Source: CAZNGF01 sp964572855 (lineage in GTDB: Bacteria; Bipolaricaulota; Bipolaricaulia; RBG-16-55-9; JAJCYT01). From it: DNA of 11,596 nucleotides. The stretch is from contig CAZNGF010000071.1 in assembly GCA_964572855.1 (NCBI GenBank), positions 1 through 11,596 on the forward strand, read 5' to 3'. Under the pieces are notes generated by a model, which saw only the letters and a program-made list of their open reading frames with translations, was not told the DNA's origin and ran no database searches. Positions 1 through 6,614 of the stretch are shown here, one piece after another (the stretch's first letter is position 1; each line of letters starts with the position of its first letter). Position numbers and translations under genes: made by a program.

Positions 1-446
1 GTCTCCTCGAGCGGCGTGTCGGGGTCGAAGCGGTGCGAGTAGAAGATGTCGACGTAGTCGAGCCCCATGCGCTCGAGGCTCTCGTCCAGGCTAGCCAGCA
101 GGTACTTGCGCGAGCCCCACTCGCCGTAGGGGCCGGGCCACATGTCGTAGCCCGCCTTGGTCGAGATCACGAGCTGGTTGCGGTAACGCGACAGGTCCTT
201 GGCCAGGATTCGCCCGAAGGTCTCCTCGGCCGAGCCGTAGGGCGGGCCGTAGTTGTTGGCCAGGTCGAAGTGCGTGATCCCCAGGTCGAAGGCGCGGCGC
301 ACCATGGCGCGGGCGCGCTCGAAGGGGGCCTTGCCGCCGAAGTTGTGCCAGAGCCCCAGCGAGACGGCCGGCAGCTTGAGGCCGCTGCGCCCGCAGCGGC
401 GGTAGGGCATCGACGCGTAACGGTCGGCGTGTGGAACGTAGCTCAT
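1..446 (-). CDS. yghZ: Aldo/keto reductase, YghZ/Gpr (L-glyceraldehyde 3-phosphate reductase) type, 3' end cut by window edge
   Basis: NADPH-dependent aldo/keto reductase of the AKR14 (YghZ/GpR) group, which reduces L-glyceraldehyde 3-phosphate, methylglyoxal and other small aldehydes in the cytosol. The visible 148 residues include the N-terminal YGRxGLKLP-like block (RRCGRSGLKLP, about 16-26), SLGLWHNFGG (29-38), HFDLANNYGPPYGSAEE (59-75), STKAGYDMWPGPYG (95-108), SRKYLLASLD (112-121) and YVDIFYSHR (131-139). The family catalytic tetrad is present as D61, Y66, K97 and H138. These blocks match E. coli YghZ closely. The ATG at 444-446 is preceded by AAAGGA with a 7-nt spacer. It starts 28 bp downstream of the fructokinase stop on the same strand, so it is probably the second gene of that operon. 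The remaining part, roughly 180-200 residues, lies outside the window. Confidence 0.94.
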   Translation of the reverse strand, partial: MSYVPHADRYASMPYRRCGRSGLKLPAVSLGLWHNFGGKAPFERARAMVRRAFDLGITHFDLANNYGPPYGSAEETFGRILAKDLSRYRNQLVISTKAGYDMWPGPYGEWGSRKYLLASLDESLERMGLDYVDIFYSHRFDPDTPLEE

Positions 447-474
447 GGACTCATCCTTTCTTGCCACGGGGATG

Positions 475-1407
475 TCATTGGCGCGGCAACGCGTCGCGCT
501 GCGGCGGGTCGGCGCCCGCGCGCGCGCAGGTGAGAGCGGCCACCTCGGTGGCAAACGCGAGCGCGGCCTTCCACTGCCGTTCGGGCAGGGAAGCGTGGCG
601 AACGCGTTCCGCCAGCCCCCGTTCGAGCAGCCACGCCAGCAGGCCCGACGTGAACGCGTCGCCCGCGCCCACGGTGTCGACCACTTCGACGGGCCGGCCG
701 GGAACCTCCACGGAAGCCTCCCGCGTGAAGCCGAGCGCCCCCTCGCCCCCGCGCGTGACCGCGACGTGGGTCGGCCCGAGCCCGAGCCAGCGTGCTGCGA
801 CCCGGTCGAGCGGCTCGTCCGGATACAGCAGCGACAGGTCGACCCGGCTCGCCTTGACCAGGTCGACGTGAGCCAGCCAGCCCTCCAGTTGCCCCCGGTA
901 GGTCTCCAGGTCCGGCACGACATCTGGCCGCACGTTGGGGTCGAAGCTGACCAGGCGGCTGCTGTGCTCCCGCGCCATGAGCGCGGCCAGCGCCTCGCCG
1001 ATCGGCTGGCGCGCCATGGCGATCGAGCCCAGGTGCAGGGCGGCCAGCTCTTCGGGGAGCGAGGCGGGCAGCTCGTCCACGGCGAGCTGGGTGTCGGCCG
1101 CGCCCGCGCCGTAGAAACTGTACCGCTCGCCGCCCTCCTCCGGGTAGACGAAGGCCAGCGTGCTGGGCGCGTCCCGCCGGCGCACGAAGCGCGCGTCCAC
1201 GCCGTTCCGGCGCGCATGCGCCTCCAGCAGCTCGCCGAAGGGGTCGCGAGACAAACAGCCCAGAAACCCCGCCGCGCGCCCGAGCCGGCTCAGGCCCACC
1301 GCCACGTTGAGCGGCGAGCCGCCCGCGTGCGGCCGGAAGCCCGCTTCGGGGGCCTGCCCGAGCGGTTTGAAGTCGATCAAGGCCTCGCCGGCCAGCAGGA
1401 TTTCCAC
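475..1407 (-). CDS. PfkB-family sugar kinase, probably fructokinase
   Basis: ATP-dependent cytosolic kinase of the ribokinase/PfkB family, most likely phosphorylating fructose. The 310 residues are of usual length. Visible parts are the N-terminal GEALIDF (7-13), the glycine-rich AGGSPLNVAVGLSRLG (28-43) of PfkB signature 1, FDPNVR (155-160), TRGGEGA (218-224) and PfkB signature 2 DTVGAGDAFTSG (244-255) with catalytic base D250. The start is taken as GTG at 1405-1407, because AAAGGAGG lies 5 nt upstream and the family N-terminus (VEILLAGEALIDF) begins exactly there. The open frame continues upstream for 74 codons without family similarity and would run through the promoter. It is divergent from the GH100 invertase across a 122-bp promoter region, which supports fructose derived from sucrose as substrate. 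The substrate is inferred from family and context; a KDG or other hexose kinase is possible. Confidence 0.9.
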   Translation of the reverse strand: MEILLAGEALIDFKPLGQAPEAGFRPHAGGSPLNVAVGLSRLGRAAGFLGCLSRDPFGELLEAHARRNGVDARFVRRRDAPSTLAFVYPEEGGERYSFYGAGAADTQLAVDELPASLPEELAALHLGSIAMARQPIGEALAALMAREHSSRLVSFDPNVRPDVVPDLETYRGQLEGWLAHVDLVKASRVDLSLLYPDEPLDRVAARWLGLGPTHVAVTRGGEGALGFTREASVEVPGRPVEVVDTVGAGDAFTSGLLAWLLERGLAERVRHASLPERQWKAALAFATEVAALTCARAGADPPQRDALPRQ

Positions 1408-1438
1408 GCGCGCCTCCTTTGCGCTTTGACGCGCCACG

Positions 1439-1467
1439 ATCCTAGCGCGTGCGCGCAAATCGGACAA
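1439..1467 (-). promoter_or_regulatory. Promoter of the fructokinase-aldo/keto reductase operon
   Basis: On the minus strand, -35 TTGTCC (1462-1467) and -10 TAGGAT (1439-1444) are separated by exactly 17 nt. Transcription would start near 1432, leaving about 25 nt of leader that contains the AAAGGAGG site of the kinase. Read by eye against the sigma70 consensus; not measured. Confidence 0.55.
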
Positions 1468-1490
1468 CCGTAGCGCGCCGGGGCGCGTTC

Positions 1491-1503
1491 CGTTTGCCAA
1501 ACG
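1491..1503. promoter_or_regulatory. Candidate operator: 13-bp inverted repeat CGTTTG-C-CAAACG
   Basis: A perfect 6-bp inverted repeat with a 1-nt centre lies over the -35 box (1494-1499) of the invertase promoter and about 24 bp upstream of the -35 box of the divergent kinase promoter. Its position and symmetry suit a repressor site, for example a LacI-type sugar regulator. No regulator gene for it is in the window, so its role is inference. Confidence 0.4.
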
Positions 1504-1522
1504 CTCAGCCACCCTCGATAAT
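1494..1522 (+). promoter_or_regulatory. Promoter of the invertase gene, placed for a leaderless mRNA
   Basis: -35 TTGCCA (1494-1499) and -10 GATAAT (1517-1522) have a 17-nt spacer. The usual start about 7 nt after the -10 box falls at 1529-1530, exactly on the GTG start codon. No Shine-Dalgarno sequence precedes that GTG, which agrees with a leaderless transcript. Confidence 0.6.
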
Positions 1523-1529
1523 CCATCAT

Positions 1530-2912
1530 GTGACCGACGCGCACGCGCACGCCCTGCAAGATGCCCAAGACCGCCTGCGCCGCGCCGTCGTGCGCCACCG
1601 CGGCGAGCCGGTGGGCACCGTGGCCGCACGCGACGGACGCGCCGAGACGCTCAACTACGACCAAGTGTTCGTGCGCGACTTCTTCCCGGCCGGGCTGGCC
1701 CTGCTGGCCCAGGGCGAACACGCGGTCGTGCGCGGCTTCCTGCGCGCGGTGCTCTCGCTCCAGGTGCAGGAGGCGCATCTGGACTGCCACCTGCCGGGCC
1801 GGGGGGCGCTGCCGGCCAGCTTCAAGGCAAGCGAGGGGCGGCTGGAAGCCGACTACGGTGACAAGGCCATCGGGCGGGTCGTGCCGGCGGATTCGGTCTT
1901 CTGGTGGGTATGGCTGTTGCGGGCTTACGGGCGCGCCACCGGGGACGACGCGCTGGCGCGGGAGGCGGGGTTCCAGGCGGGCCTGCGGCGCGCCTTCGAG
2001 CTCTGTCTGACCACGCAGTTCGACATGTACCCGACCCTGCTCGTGCCCGAGGGGGCGTTTATGATCGACCGGCGCATGGGCGTCTACGGCTACCCGCTCG
2101 AGATCCAGGCCCTGTTCTTCCTCGCGCTGCGGGCCGGGCTCGAGCTGCTGTCCGACGACGCCGCGCACCGCCCCTTGCGCGCGGCCATGGCCGCGCGCGC
2201 CGGCAAGCTGGCCCACTTCGTGCGCGAGCACTACTGGCTCGACTGGGAGCGGCTCAACGCGCTCTACAGCCACCCAGGCGAGCAGTACGGTGCAAGCGTG
2301 CGCAACCGCTTCAACGTCAACCCAGCGGCCATCCCGGCCTGGCTCTACGACTGGCTCCCCGACGAGGGCGGCTACCTGATCGGCAACCTGGGGCCGGGGC
2401 GCATGGACTTCCGCTGGTTCGCGCAGGGCAACCTGCTGGCCGCGCTCGGCGGGTTGCTCGCCCCGGCGCAGGCCGCCGCCGCGCTGGCGCTGGTGGCGGC
2501 GCGCTGGGAGGACTTGGTCGGCCGCATGCCGCTCAAGCTCGTCTACCCCGCCCTGACGGGCGCGGACTGGGAGCGGCTCACGGGGCACGACGTCAAGAAC
2601 GCCGCCTGGTCCTACCACAACGGCGGGCACTGGCCGGTGCTGCTCTGGGTCTGGAGCGCGGCCTGCCTGCGGGCCGGCCGGGGGGATTGGGCCCGGCGCG
2701 CGCTGGAGTCGGCCGGGGAACGGTTGTGCGCCCACGGTTGGCCGGAGTACTACGACGGGCGCAGCGGGCGGCTGCTGGGCAAGCAGGCGCGCCGCGGGCA
2801 GACCTGGACCATGGCCGGGTTCCTGCTGGGGCACGCCCTGTTGGAGGAACCGGCGCGGCTCGCTTGGCTCGCCTTCGACGGCGAGGTCGAGCCGCTGGCC
2901 TGCTCGCTGTAG
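1530..2912 (+). CDS. Neutral/alkaline invertase, glycoside hydrolase family 100
   Basis: Cytosolic sucrose hydrolase (sucrose to glucose plus fructose) of GH100, a family best known from plants and cyanobacteria. The 460 residues are close to the length of the cyanobacterial enzyme (about 470). Visible blocks are FVRDFFPAGLALL (about 47-59), LPASFK (94-99), IGRVVPADSVFWWVWLLRAY (114-133), FDMYPTLLVPEGAFMIDRRM (164-183), YGYPLEIQALFF (186-197), SYHNGGHWPVLLWVW (361-375) and GWPEYYDG (403-410). D180 in MIDRR and E406 in WPEYYD sit 226 residues apart, the same spacing as the catalytic Asp188/Glu414 pair reported for Anabaena InvA. There is no signal peptide. Start GTG 1530 is chosen from the promoter position; the in-frame open stretch further upstream (to 1449) has no family similarity and overlaps the promoter. 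It is divergent from the fructokinase, giving a complete sucrose-to-fructose-phosphate step. Confidence 0.92.
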   Translation: MTDAHAHALQDAQDRLRRAVVRHRGEPVGTVAARDGRAETLNYDQVFVRDFFPAGLALLAQGEHAVVRGFLRAVLSLQVQEAHLDCHLPGRGALPASFKASEGRLEADYGDKAIGRVVPADSVFWWVWLLRAYGRATGDDALAREAGFQAGLRRAFELCLTTQFDMYPTLLVPEGAFMIDRRMGVYGYPLEIQALFFLALRAGLELLSDDAAHRPLRAAMAARAGKLAHFVREHYWLDWERLNALYSHPGEQYGASVRNRFNVNPAAIPAWLYDWLPDEGGYLIGNLGPGRMDFRWFAQGNLLAALGGLLAPAQAAAALALVAARWEDLVGRMPLKLVYPALTGADWERLTGHDVKNAAWSYHNGGHWPVLLWVWSAACLRAGRGDWARRALESAGERLCAHGWPEYYDGRSGRLLGKQARRGQTWTMAGFLLGHALLEEPARLAWLAFDGEVEPLACSL

Positions 2913-2926
2913 GCGAAGGGGGGAGA

Positions 2927-3677
2927 ATGACACGGCCAAAGCCCACGGCACTGTGCGTCGGCGCTGTCGGGGTGCGGTTCGGAGCCGGAGCCCATCCGGC
3001 TCTACGACGGCCAATGGGATTCGCTGCGGATCAACAACGCCATCGCCTCGTTCGTGATCGAACACGGCTACGGCCGCCCGGTCGCGTCCGTCGTGCTGAC
3101 CCCCAAGGAGATGCTGGCCGACCTGCCCGCCGGCGCGCTCGACCTCAACATGGAGGGCTGGCAGCACAACCGGCTGCAGTGGTACGAAGCGCAAATCGAA
3201 GCCGGCCGGATCCGCAACCTCGGGCCGACCTACGAGGCCAGCCAGCAGTTCTTCATCATCCCGCGCCGGGCCGCCGAGGACTGCAGCGTCGAGTTGCTCT
3301 ATCGCGACGACCTGCTCCGTTTCAGCGAGCGCAACCCGCGCCTGGCGCTGGCGCTCAGCCAGCAGGTGTTCCGACGCATGGTCGGCGTGCAGAACCGCAT
3401 GGAGGATCTGGTGTTCAAGCGGGTCCACACCCGGCTGTCGCGCACGCTGTTGGACCTGATGGAACGCCACGGCCAACGGGAAGCGCGCGGCATCGCGCTG
3501 GGGTTCCCGATCACGCATCAGGAGCTGGCCAACATGATCGGCTCGACGCGCGAGACGACCACGGCGGCGCTGGGCGACCTCGAGCGCCAGGGCCTGATCG
3601 ACAAGCGCGCGCGAAGCGCGCGCGGCCTGTTCGTCAGGGACCCGGAGGGCTTGCGAGCGCGCGGCCACCAGGCATAA
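2927..3677 (+). pseudogene. Chimeric remnant: N-terminal fragment of a glycine-betaine-type substrate-binding lipoprotein fused to the C-terminal half of a Crp/Fnr regulator
   Basis: The first part (about 2964-3266) reads as an OpuAC/ProX-like ABC substrate-binding protein: lipobox LSGC (Cys codon 2973-2975), then PIRLYDGQWDSLRINNAIAS, LDLNMEGWQHN and GPTYEASQQFFIIPR. Only about the first 100 of the usual 280-300 residues are present. From about 3267 the same frame continues as Crp/Fnr: the long dimer helix (NPRLALALSQQVFRRM), then the winged HTH THQELANMIGSTRETTTAAL and LERQGLIDKR, ending at TAA 3675-3677. The cyclic-nucleotide domain is missing. ATG 2927 has a strong AAGGGGGGAG site 14 nt after the invertase stop, but its frame is not that of the lipobox; a +1 shift is needed, and TGA at 2928 blocks the lipobox frame. 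The only usual start in the fused frame is GTG 3054 (207 aa), inside the binding-protein fragment. I call it a deletion or misjoin product. An expressed DNA-binding protein from 3054 cannot be excluded. Confidence 0.65.
3261..3275 (+). other. Fusion junction between the substrate-binding-protein and Crp/Fnr segments
   Basis: The reading frame passes from FFIIPR, typical of glycine-betaine binding proteins, straight to RAAEDCSVELLYRDDLL, typical of Crp/Fnr just before the dimer helix. Binding proteins usually continue here as IPRWVAEE-like sequence, so the two families share a short PR-x-A-E resemblance at this point. The exact breakpoint is therefore uncertain by a few codons. There is no insertion sequence, direct repeat or stop at the join. 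Confidence 0.55.
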
Positions 3678-3678
3678 T
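3651..3678 (+). promoter_or_regulatory. Possible promoter of the HAD phosphatase gene
   Basis: -35 TTGCGA (3651-3656) and -10 CATAAT (3673-3678) are separated by 16 nt, inside the last codons of the chimeric frame. Transcription would begin near 3685, just before the AAAGGA ribosome site. Each box matches the consensus at about four to five positions, so this is a tentative call. Confidence 0.4.
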
Positions 3679-3701
3679 CTCCAGCGGAAAGGAATCCGCT
3701 C

Positions 3702-4445
3702 ATGATCGAAGCCATGGTGTTCGACCTGGACGGCACGCTCGTGCAAACCGAGCGCTTGAAGGCCGAGTCCTACGCCCAGGCCGTCGTCGAGCTCTGCCCC
3801 GGCGGGGTCGAGCCCGGCGAGGTGATCGAGGTGTTCAAACAGGTGGTGGGCAAGCCGCGGCGCGAGGTGGCCCAGGCGCTCATGGCACGCTTCGGGCTGG
3901 AAACGCCCGCCCGTGAGATCGCCCGGGAAGAGGGCCTGGACGCGGCCTGGCAAGGTTTCGTCCAGGTGCGCTTGCGGCACTACGAGGCCATGCTGGACGA
4001 CCCGAACACGCTGAAGGACAACCAGTGGCCCTACAACGTGGCGCTGCTGCGGCAAGCGCGCCGTGATTGCCGCAAGGTAGGGCTTGCGACCATGTCCGAC
4101 TGCGCCCGCGCCCGCCAGGTGCTGCGGGTCCTTGAAATGGCGGACGCCTTTGACTTCGTGGCCACGCAGGACGACATCTCCCGGGGCAAGCCGGATCCGG
4201 AAATCTACCAGCTGATGGCTGCCGAGCTCGGGATCGAACCTGCATCCTGCCTCGCGATCGAGGATTCGCCCAGCGGCGTGCGGGCGGCTCAAGCCGCCGG
4301 GATGCACGTCATCGCGGTCACGACCCCGTTCACGCACGACCAGTTTCACGCCTCCGACGTGCTGGAGCGGGCCTGGGTGGTCGACGACCCCGCGACCCTG
4401 ACCGAGGTCGTGCAAAAGCGCCTGGAGCGTGAGCGGCACGCCTGA
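3702..4445 (+). CDS. HAD-superfamily hydrolase, beta-phosphoglucomutase/phosphatase-like
   Basis: Cytosolic haloacid-dehalogenase-fold enzyme of subfamily I, acting on a small phosphorylated metabolite through an aspartyl-phosphate. Motif I is FDLDGT (7-12) with nucleophile D8 and acid/base D10. A helical cap of the beta-PGM type follows (about 15-100). Motif II is probably ATMSD (129-133, S132), motif III is GKPDPEIY (162-169, K163) and motif IV is IEDSPSGVRAA (186-196, E187/D188). Its 247 residues are slightly longer than typical 220-230-residue members. ATG 3702 follows AAAGGA with an 8-nt gap. It lies 24 bp after the chimeric frame and near invertase and fructokinase, so a sugar-phosphate substrate is plausible. 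The sequence alone does not tell a mutase from a phosphatase. Confidence 0.88.
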   Translation: MIEAMVFDLDGTLVQTERLKAESYAQAVVELCPGGVEPGEVIEVFKQVVGKPRREVAQALMARFGLETPAREIAREEGLDAAWQGFVQVRLRHYEAMLDDPNTLKDNQWPYNVALLRQARRDCRKVGLATMSDCARARQVLRVLEMADAFDFVATQDDISRGKPDPEIYQLMAAELGIEPASCLAIEDSPSGVRAAQAAGMHVIAVTTPFTHDQFHASDVLERAWVVDDPATLTEVVQKRLERERHA

Positions 4446-4452
4446 ACCCCCT

Positions 4453-4480
4453 TTGTCGTCCTTGCCGGCTTTGATACAAT
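4453..4480 (+). promoter_or_regulatory. Promoter of the fabH gene
   Basis: -35 TTGTCG (4453-4458) and -10 TACAAT (4475-4480) have a 16-nt spacer in the 87-bp gap after the HAD gene. The start would be near 4487, giving a leader of about 46 nt. The AT-rich TTTGATACAAT stands out from its GC-rich surroundings. Confidence 0.6.
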
Positions 4481-4532
4481 CGACCTCCCAGTCGTAAGAC
4501 CGACTTGAAGCGAAACCACGTCAGGGGGCGGC

Positions 4533-5522
4533 ATGCAGCGAGCGGCGATCGTCGGGGTGGGCTACGCGGTGCCCGAACGGGCCGTGGGCAACGACTACTT
4601 CACGGAACGGTTGGGCCTGGAGACCTCCGACGCATGGATCGTCCAGCGCACGGGCATCCAAACGCGCCACCTGCTGCGAGCCGACGAGGACCCGCTCGAC
4701 CTGGCCACCTCCGCCGTCCGGCGCGCGCTGGCCAGCGCCGGCGCCGCCCTGGATCAGGTGGAGGCGCTGGTCGTCTCCTCCAGCGTGGCCTACTGCCCCG
4801 TGAGCGAAACGGGCGCCCACCTCAAGAAGGCGCTGGGGATCGACGAGCACATCGAGACGATCGACGTCAAGGCCGCCTGCACCGGCGGCATGGGCGCGCT
4901 GCGGCTGGCGGACCTCCTGATTCAGACGGGCGAGGCGCGCACCGTGCTGGTGGTGGCGCTCGAAGCCTTGAGCCGCAGCCTCAACTGGCGGGACCGCGGC
5001 ACGTGCGTGCTGTTCGGCGACGGGGCCGGCGCGCTCGTGCTGCAAGCGACCTCGGAAGATCGCGGCGTGCTGGCCACGACCATGCGCTGCCACAGCGAGC
5101 TCACCGAGGTGGCTACGGTTCAAGCGGGCGGCACGGCCCGGCCCATCACCGCTGACAACGTGGGACAAGCGGAGCAGTACATCCACATGGAGGGGCGGGC
5201 CGTGTTCAAGAGCGCGCTGCAACTGCTGCCCAAGGTGATGGAGGAGAGCCTGCGCAAGGCCGGGCTCGCGGTCGACGCGCTGGACTGGTTCATCCCGCAC
5301 CAGGCCAACCGCCGCATCATCGTGCCCGTGGGCGAGGCGCTGGGCCTGCCGGAGGAGAAGGTCGTCATCAACGTGGACCGCTACGGCAACACCTCGTCGG
5401 CTTCGATCCTGATCGCGCTCGGCGAGCTGGTCGAGGGGGGACGCCTGCGGCCGGGTCAGCTTATCGGCATGGCCGCCATCGGCGGCGGGCTGCACTACGG
5501 CAGCGCGGTCGTGCGCTGGTGA
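4533..5522 (+). CDS. fabH: 3-oxoacyl-ACP synthase III (KAS III)
   Basis: Condenses an acyl-CoA primer with malonyl-ACP to start type II fatty-acid synthesis in the cytosol. The 329 residues are of normal length with a full thiolase fold. The catalytic triad is present: C116 in AACTGGMGAL, H256 in IPHQANRR and N286 in YGNTSSAS. Other marks are the N-terminal VGVGYAVPERAVGN (7-20), WIVQRTGIQTR (35-45), FGDGAGALVL (161-170) and the C-terminal GGGLHYGSAVVRW. ATG 4533 follows AGGGGG at 4523-4528. The gene has its own promoter and no other fab genes beside it. That suggests either a stand-alone FabH or a FabH-like synthase for special primers. Iso-branched primers would fit the isobutyryl-CoA mutase about 4 kb away, but primer specificity cannot be read from the sequence. 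Confidence 0.94.
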   Translation: MQRAAIVGVGYAVPERAVGNDYFTERLGLETSDAWIVQRTGIQTRHLLRADEDPLDLATSAVRRALASAGAALDQVEALVVSSSVAYCPVSETGAHLKKALGIDEHIETIDVKAACTGGMGALRLADLLIQTGEARTVLVVALEALSRSLNWRDRGTCVLFGDGAGALVLQATSEDRGVLATTMRCHSELTEVATVQAGGTARPITADNVGQAEQYIHMEGRAVFKSALQLLPKVMEESLRKAGLAVDALDWFIPHQANRRIIVPVGEALGLPEEKVVINVDRYGNTSSASILIALGELVEGGRLRPGQLIGMAAIGGGLHYGSAVVRW

Positions 5523-5557
5523 AAAGGGGTTTCATACCGTTTCCCGTTCATCCTGTC

Positions 5558-5585
5558 GTAGGGGCGCTTCGCGAAGCGCCCCTAC
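5558..5585. repeat. Perfect 28-bp palindrome, REP-like, between convergent genes
   Basis: The half-site GTAGGGGCGCTTCG is followed by its exact complement, so all 28 bases form one perfect palindrome that can fold into a strong hairpin. It has the same GTAGGGG...CCCCTAC ends as the two-hairpin element at 9176-9283. It lies 36 bp after the fabH stop and 43 bp after the converging epimerase stop. It may help end transcription in both directions, but no T-run follows on either side. A REP-type dispersed repeat is the better call. Confidence 0.75.
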
Positions 5586-5627
5586 AGAACGCGATTCCAC
5601 AGTCTCAGTGTGCTCTGGGTTGGACCG

Positions 5628-6614
5628 TTACAGCTCGCCCCGCAACGCCTTTTTGAGCGCTTCAAACGTGTCCTCCAGCCCCTCTTCCAATGAGCGCACG
5701 TCAAAACCGAGCTCGCGCTTGGCTTTCTCGTTGCTGCCCAGGTAGGTCGTTCCGGCCGCCACGCGCAGGCCCTCGGAGGTGTAGGCGGGCGGGAGTTTGG
5801 CCAAGCGCTCCAAGGGGCGCACGAGGGCCGAGGCCGTTTTCAGGGCTGCAGGCGGCAGACGCAATCGGGGCGCCTTCACGCCCGTGATCCGCTCGGCGAG
5901 CTCGAAAGCCTCCCCCAGCGTGTGTGCCGGACCGGCGAGCACGTAGGTCTGGCCCGGCGCGCCCTTCTCCATCGCCAACACGTGACCGCGCGCCACGTCG
6001 CCCACGTGCGCCCAGCAAAACGCCGTCCGCTTGGGAATCGCCTTCAGCTTTCCCTGCAGGTACTGCTTGAACAGCGCCCCCAGCGCGCTCGGGTCGCCGG
6101 GGCCGTAGACCACGCCGGGCATCACGATCACCAGGGGTAGGCCGTCGCGCATCATGGGCTCGGCCACCTCGAAGTGCGCGCGCCACTTGGTGCGGTCGTA
6201 GACGCTCAGGTACGGGCCTTCGTGGCGGTAGGACTCGTCGACGACTTTCCCCTTCGTGTCGGAGTTCACCGCCAGCGTGCTCGTGTAGACGCCCTTGGGG
6301 ACCTCCAGCTCGCGCATGACCTCCAGCACGTGACGCGTGCCCTCCACGTTGACGCGCTCGGCCACGGCCGCGTCGCGCGCCCCGATTTGGTACCAGGCGG
6401 CCAGGTGGAACACGCCGTCGACGCCGCGCATGGGCGCCCGCAGGCTGTCGCGATCCGTAATGTCGCCGCGCGCCAGCGTCATCCCGACGGCCTCCAGGTG
6501 TTTGGCCGCGTGCGGGTCGCGCACGAGCGCCACGACCCCGTGGCCGGCCTCCAGCAGTTGCAGCCCGACGCGCTCGCCCACGAAGCCCGTGGCGCCCGTG
6601 ACCAAGTACTTCAC
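5628..6614 (-). CDS. NAD(P)-dependent epimerase/reductase, extended SDR family (dihydroflavonol-reductase-like)
   Basis: Cytosolic Rossmann-fold oxidoreductase of 328 residues. The cofactor motif TGATGFVG (6-13) starts right at the N-terminus. The FHLAAWYQ block (69-76), TSTLAVN (111-117) and the active-site Y139-x-x-x-K143 (YDRTK) follow, then VIVMPGVVYGPGDPSALG. The order fits the extended SDR group that includes dihydroflavonol 4-reductase and HpnA-like proteins; the substrate is unknown. The start is GTG 6612-6614, because AGGAGG lies 7 nt upstream and the Rossmann motif follows directly; longer open frame upstream is the overlapping HxlR gene in another frame. GTG overlaps the TGA of the regulator (GTGA), so the two are translationally coupled and the regulator probably controls its own partner enzyme. 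Confidence 0.9.
   Translation of the reverse strand: MKYLVTGATGFVGERVGLQLLEAGHGVVALVRDPHAAKHLEAVGMTLARGDITDRDSLRAPMRGVDGVFHLAAWYQIGARDAAVAERVNVEGTRHVLEVMRELEVPKGVYTSTLAVNSDTKGKVVDESYRHEGPYLSVYDRTKWRAHFEVAEPMMRDGLPLVIVMPGVVYGPGDPSALGALFKQYLQGKLKAIPKRTAFCWAHVGDVARGHVLAMEKGAPGQTYVLAGPAHTLGEAFELAERITGVKAPRLRLPPAALKTASALVRPLERLAKLPPAYTSEGLRVAAGTTYLGSNEKAKRELGFDVRSLEEGLEDTFEALKKALRGEL

Noticed and set aside
1408..1629. N-terminal extension of the fructokinase by 74 residues
   Set aside because: It would run through both divergent promoters and lacks family similarity; GTG 1407 has an ideal ribosome site at the family N-terminus.
2964..3677. A designed sensor that fuses a whole substrate-binding domain to an HTH
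   Set aside because: Both partners are truncated: only about a third of the binding protein is present and it cannot form the two-lobe fold. Loss or misjoin explains it better.
1904..3916. A 670-codon open frame on the plus strand
   Set aside because: Frame-shifted shadow of the invertase, chimeric locus and HAD gene; composition is R/A/G/P repeats typical of GC-rich off-frames.
1377..4439. A 1020-codon open frame on the minus strand across invertase, chimera and HAD genes
   Set aside because: Low-complexity product rich in R, P, H and V with no domain; it is the antisense shadow of GC-rich plus-strand genes with clear family motifs.
4521..5495. A 324-codon open frame on the minus strand
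   Set aside because: Antisense to fabH, which has all catalytic residues, a promoter and a ribosome site.
5558..5585. Intrinsic terminator for fabH
   Set aside because: The hairpin is strong, but no run of T follows it on either strand, so I list it only as a palindromic repeat.
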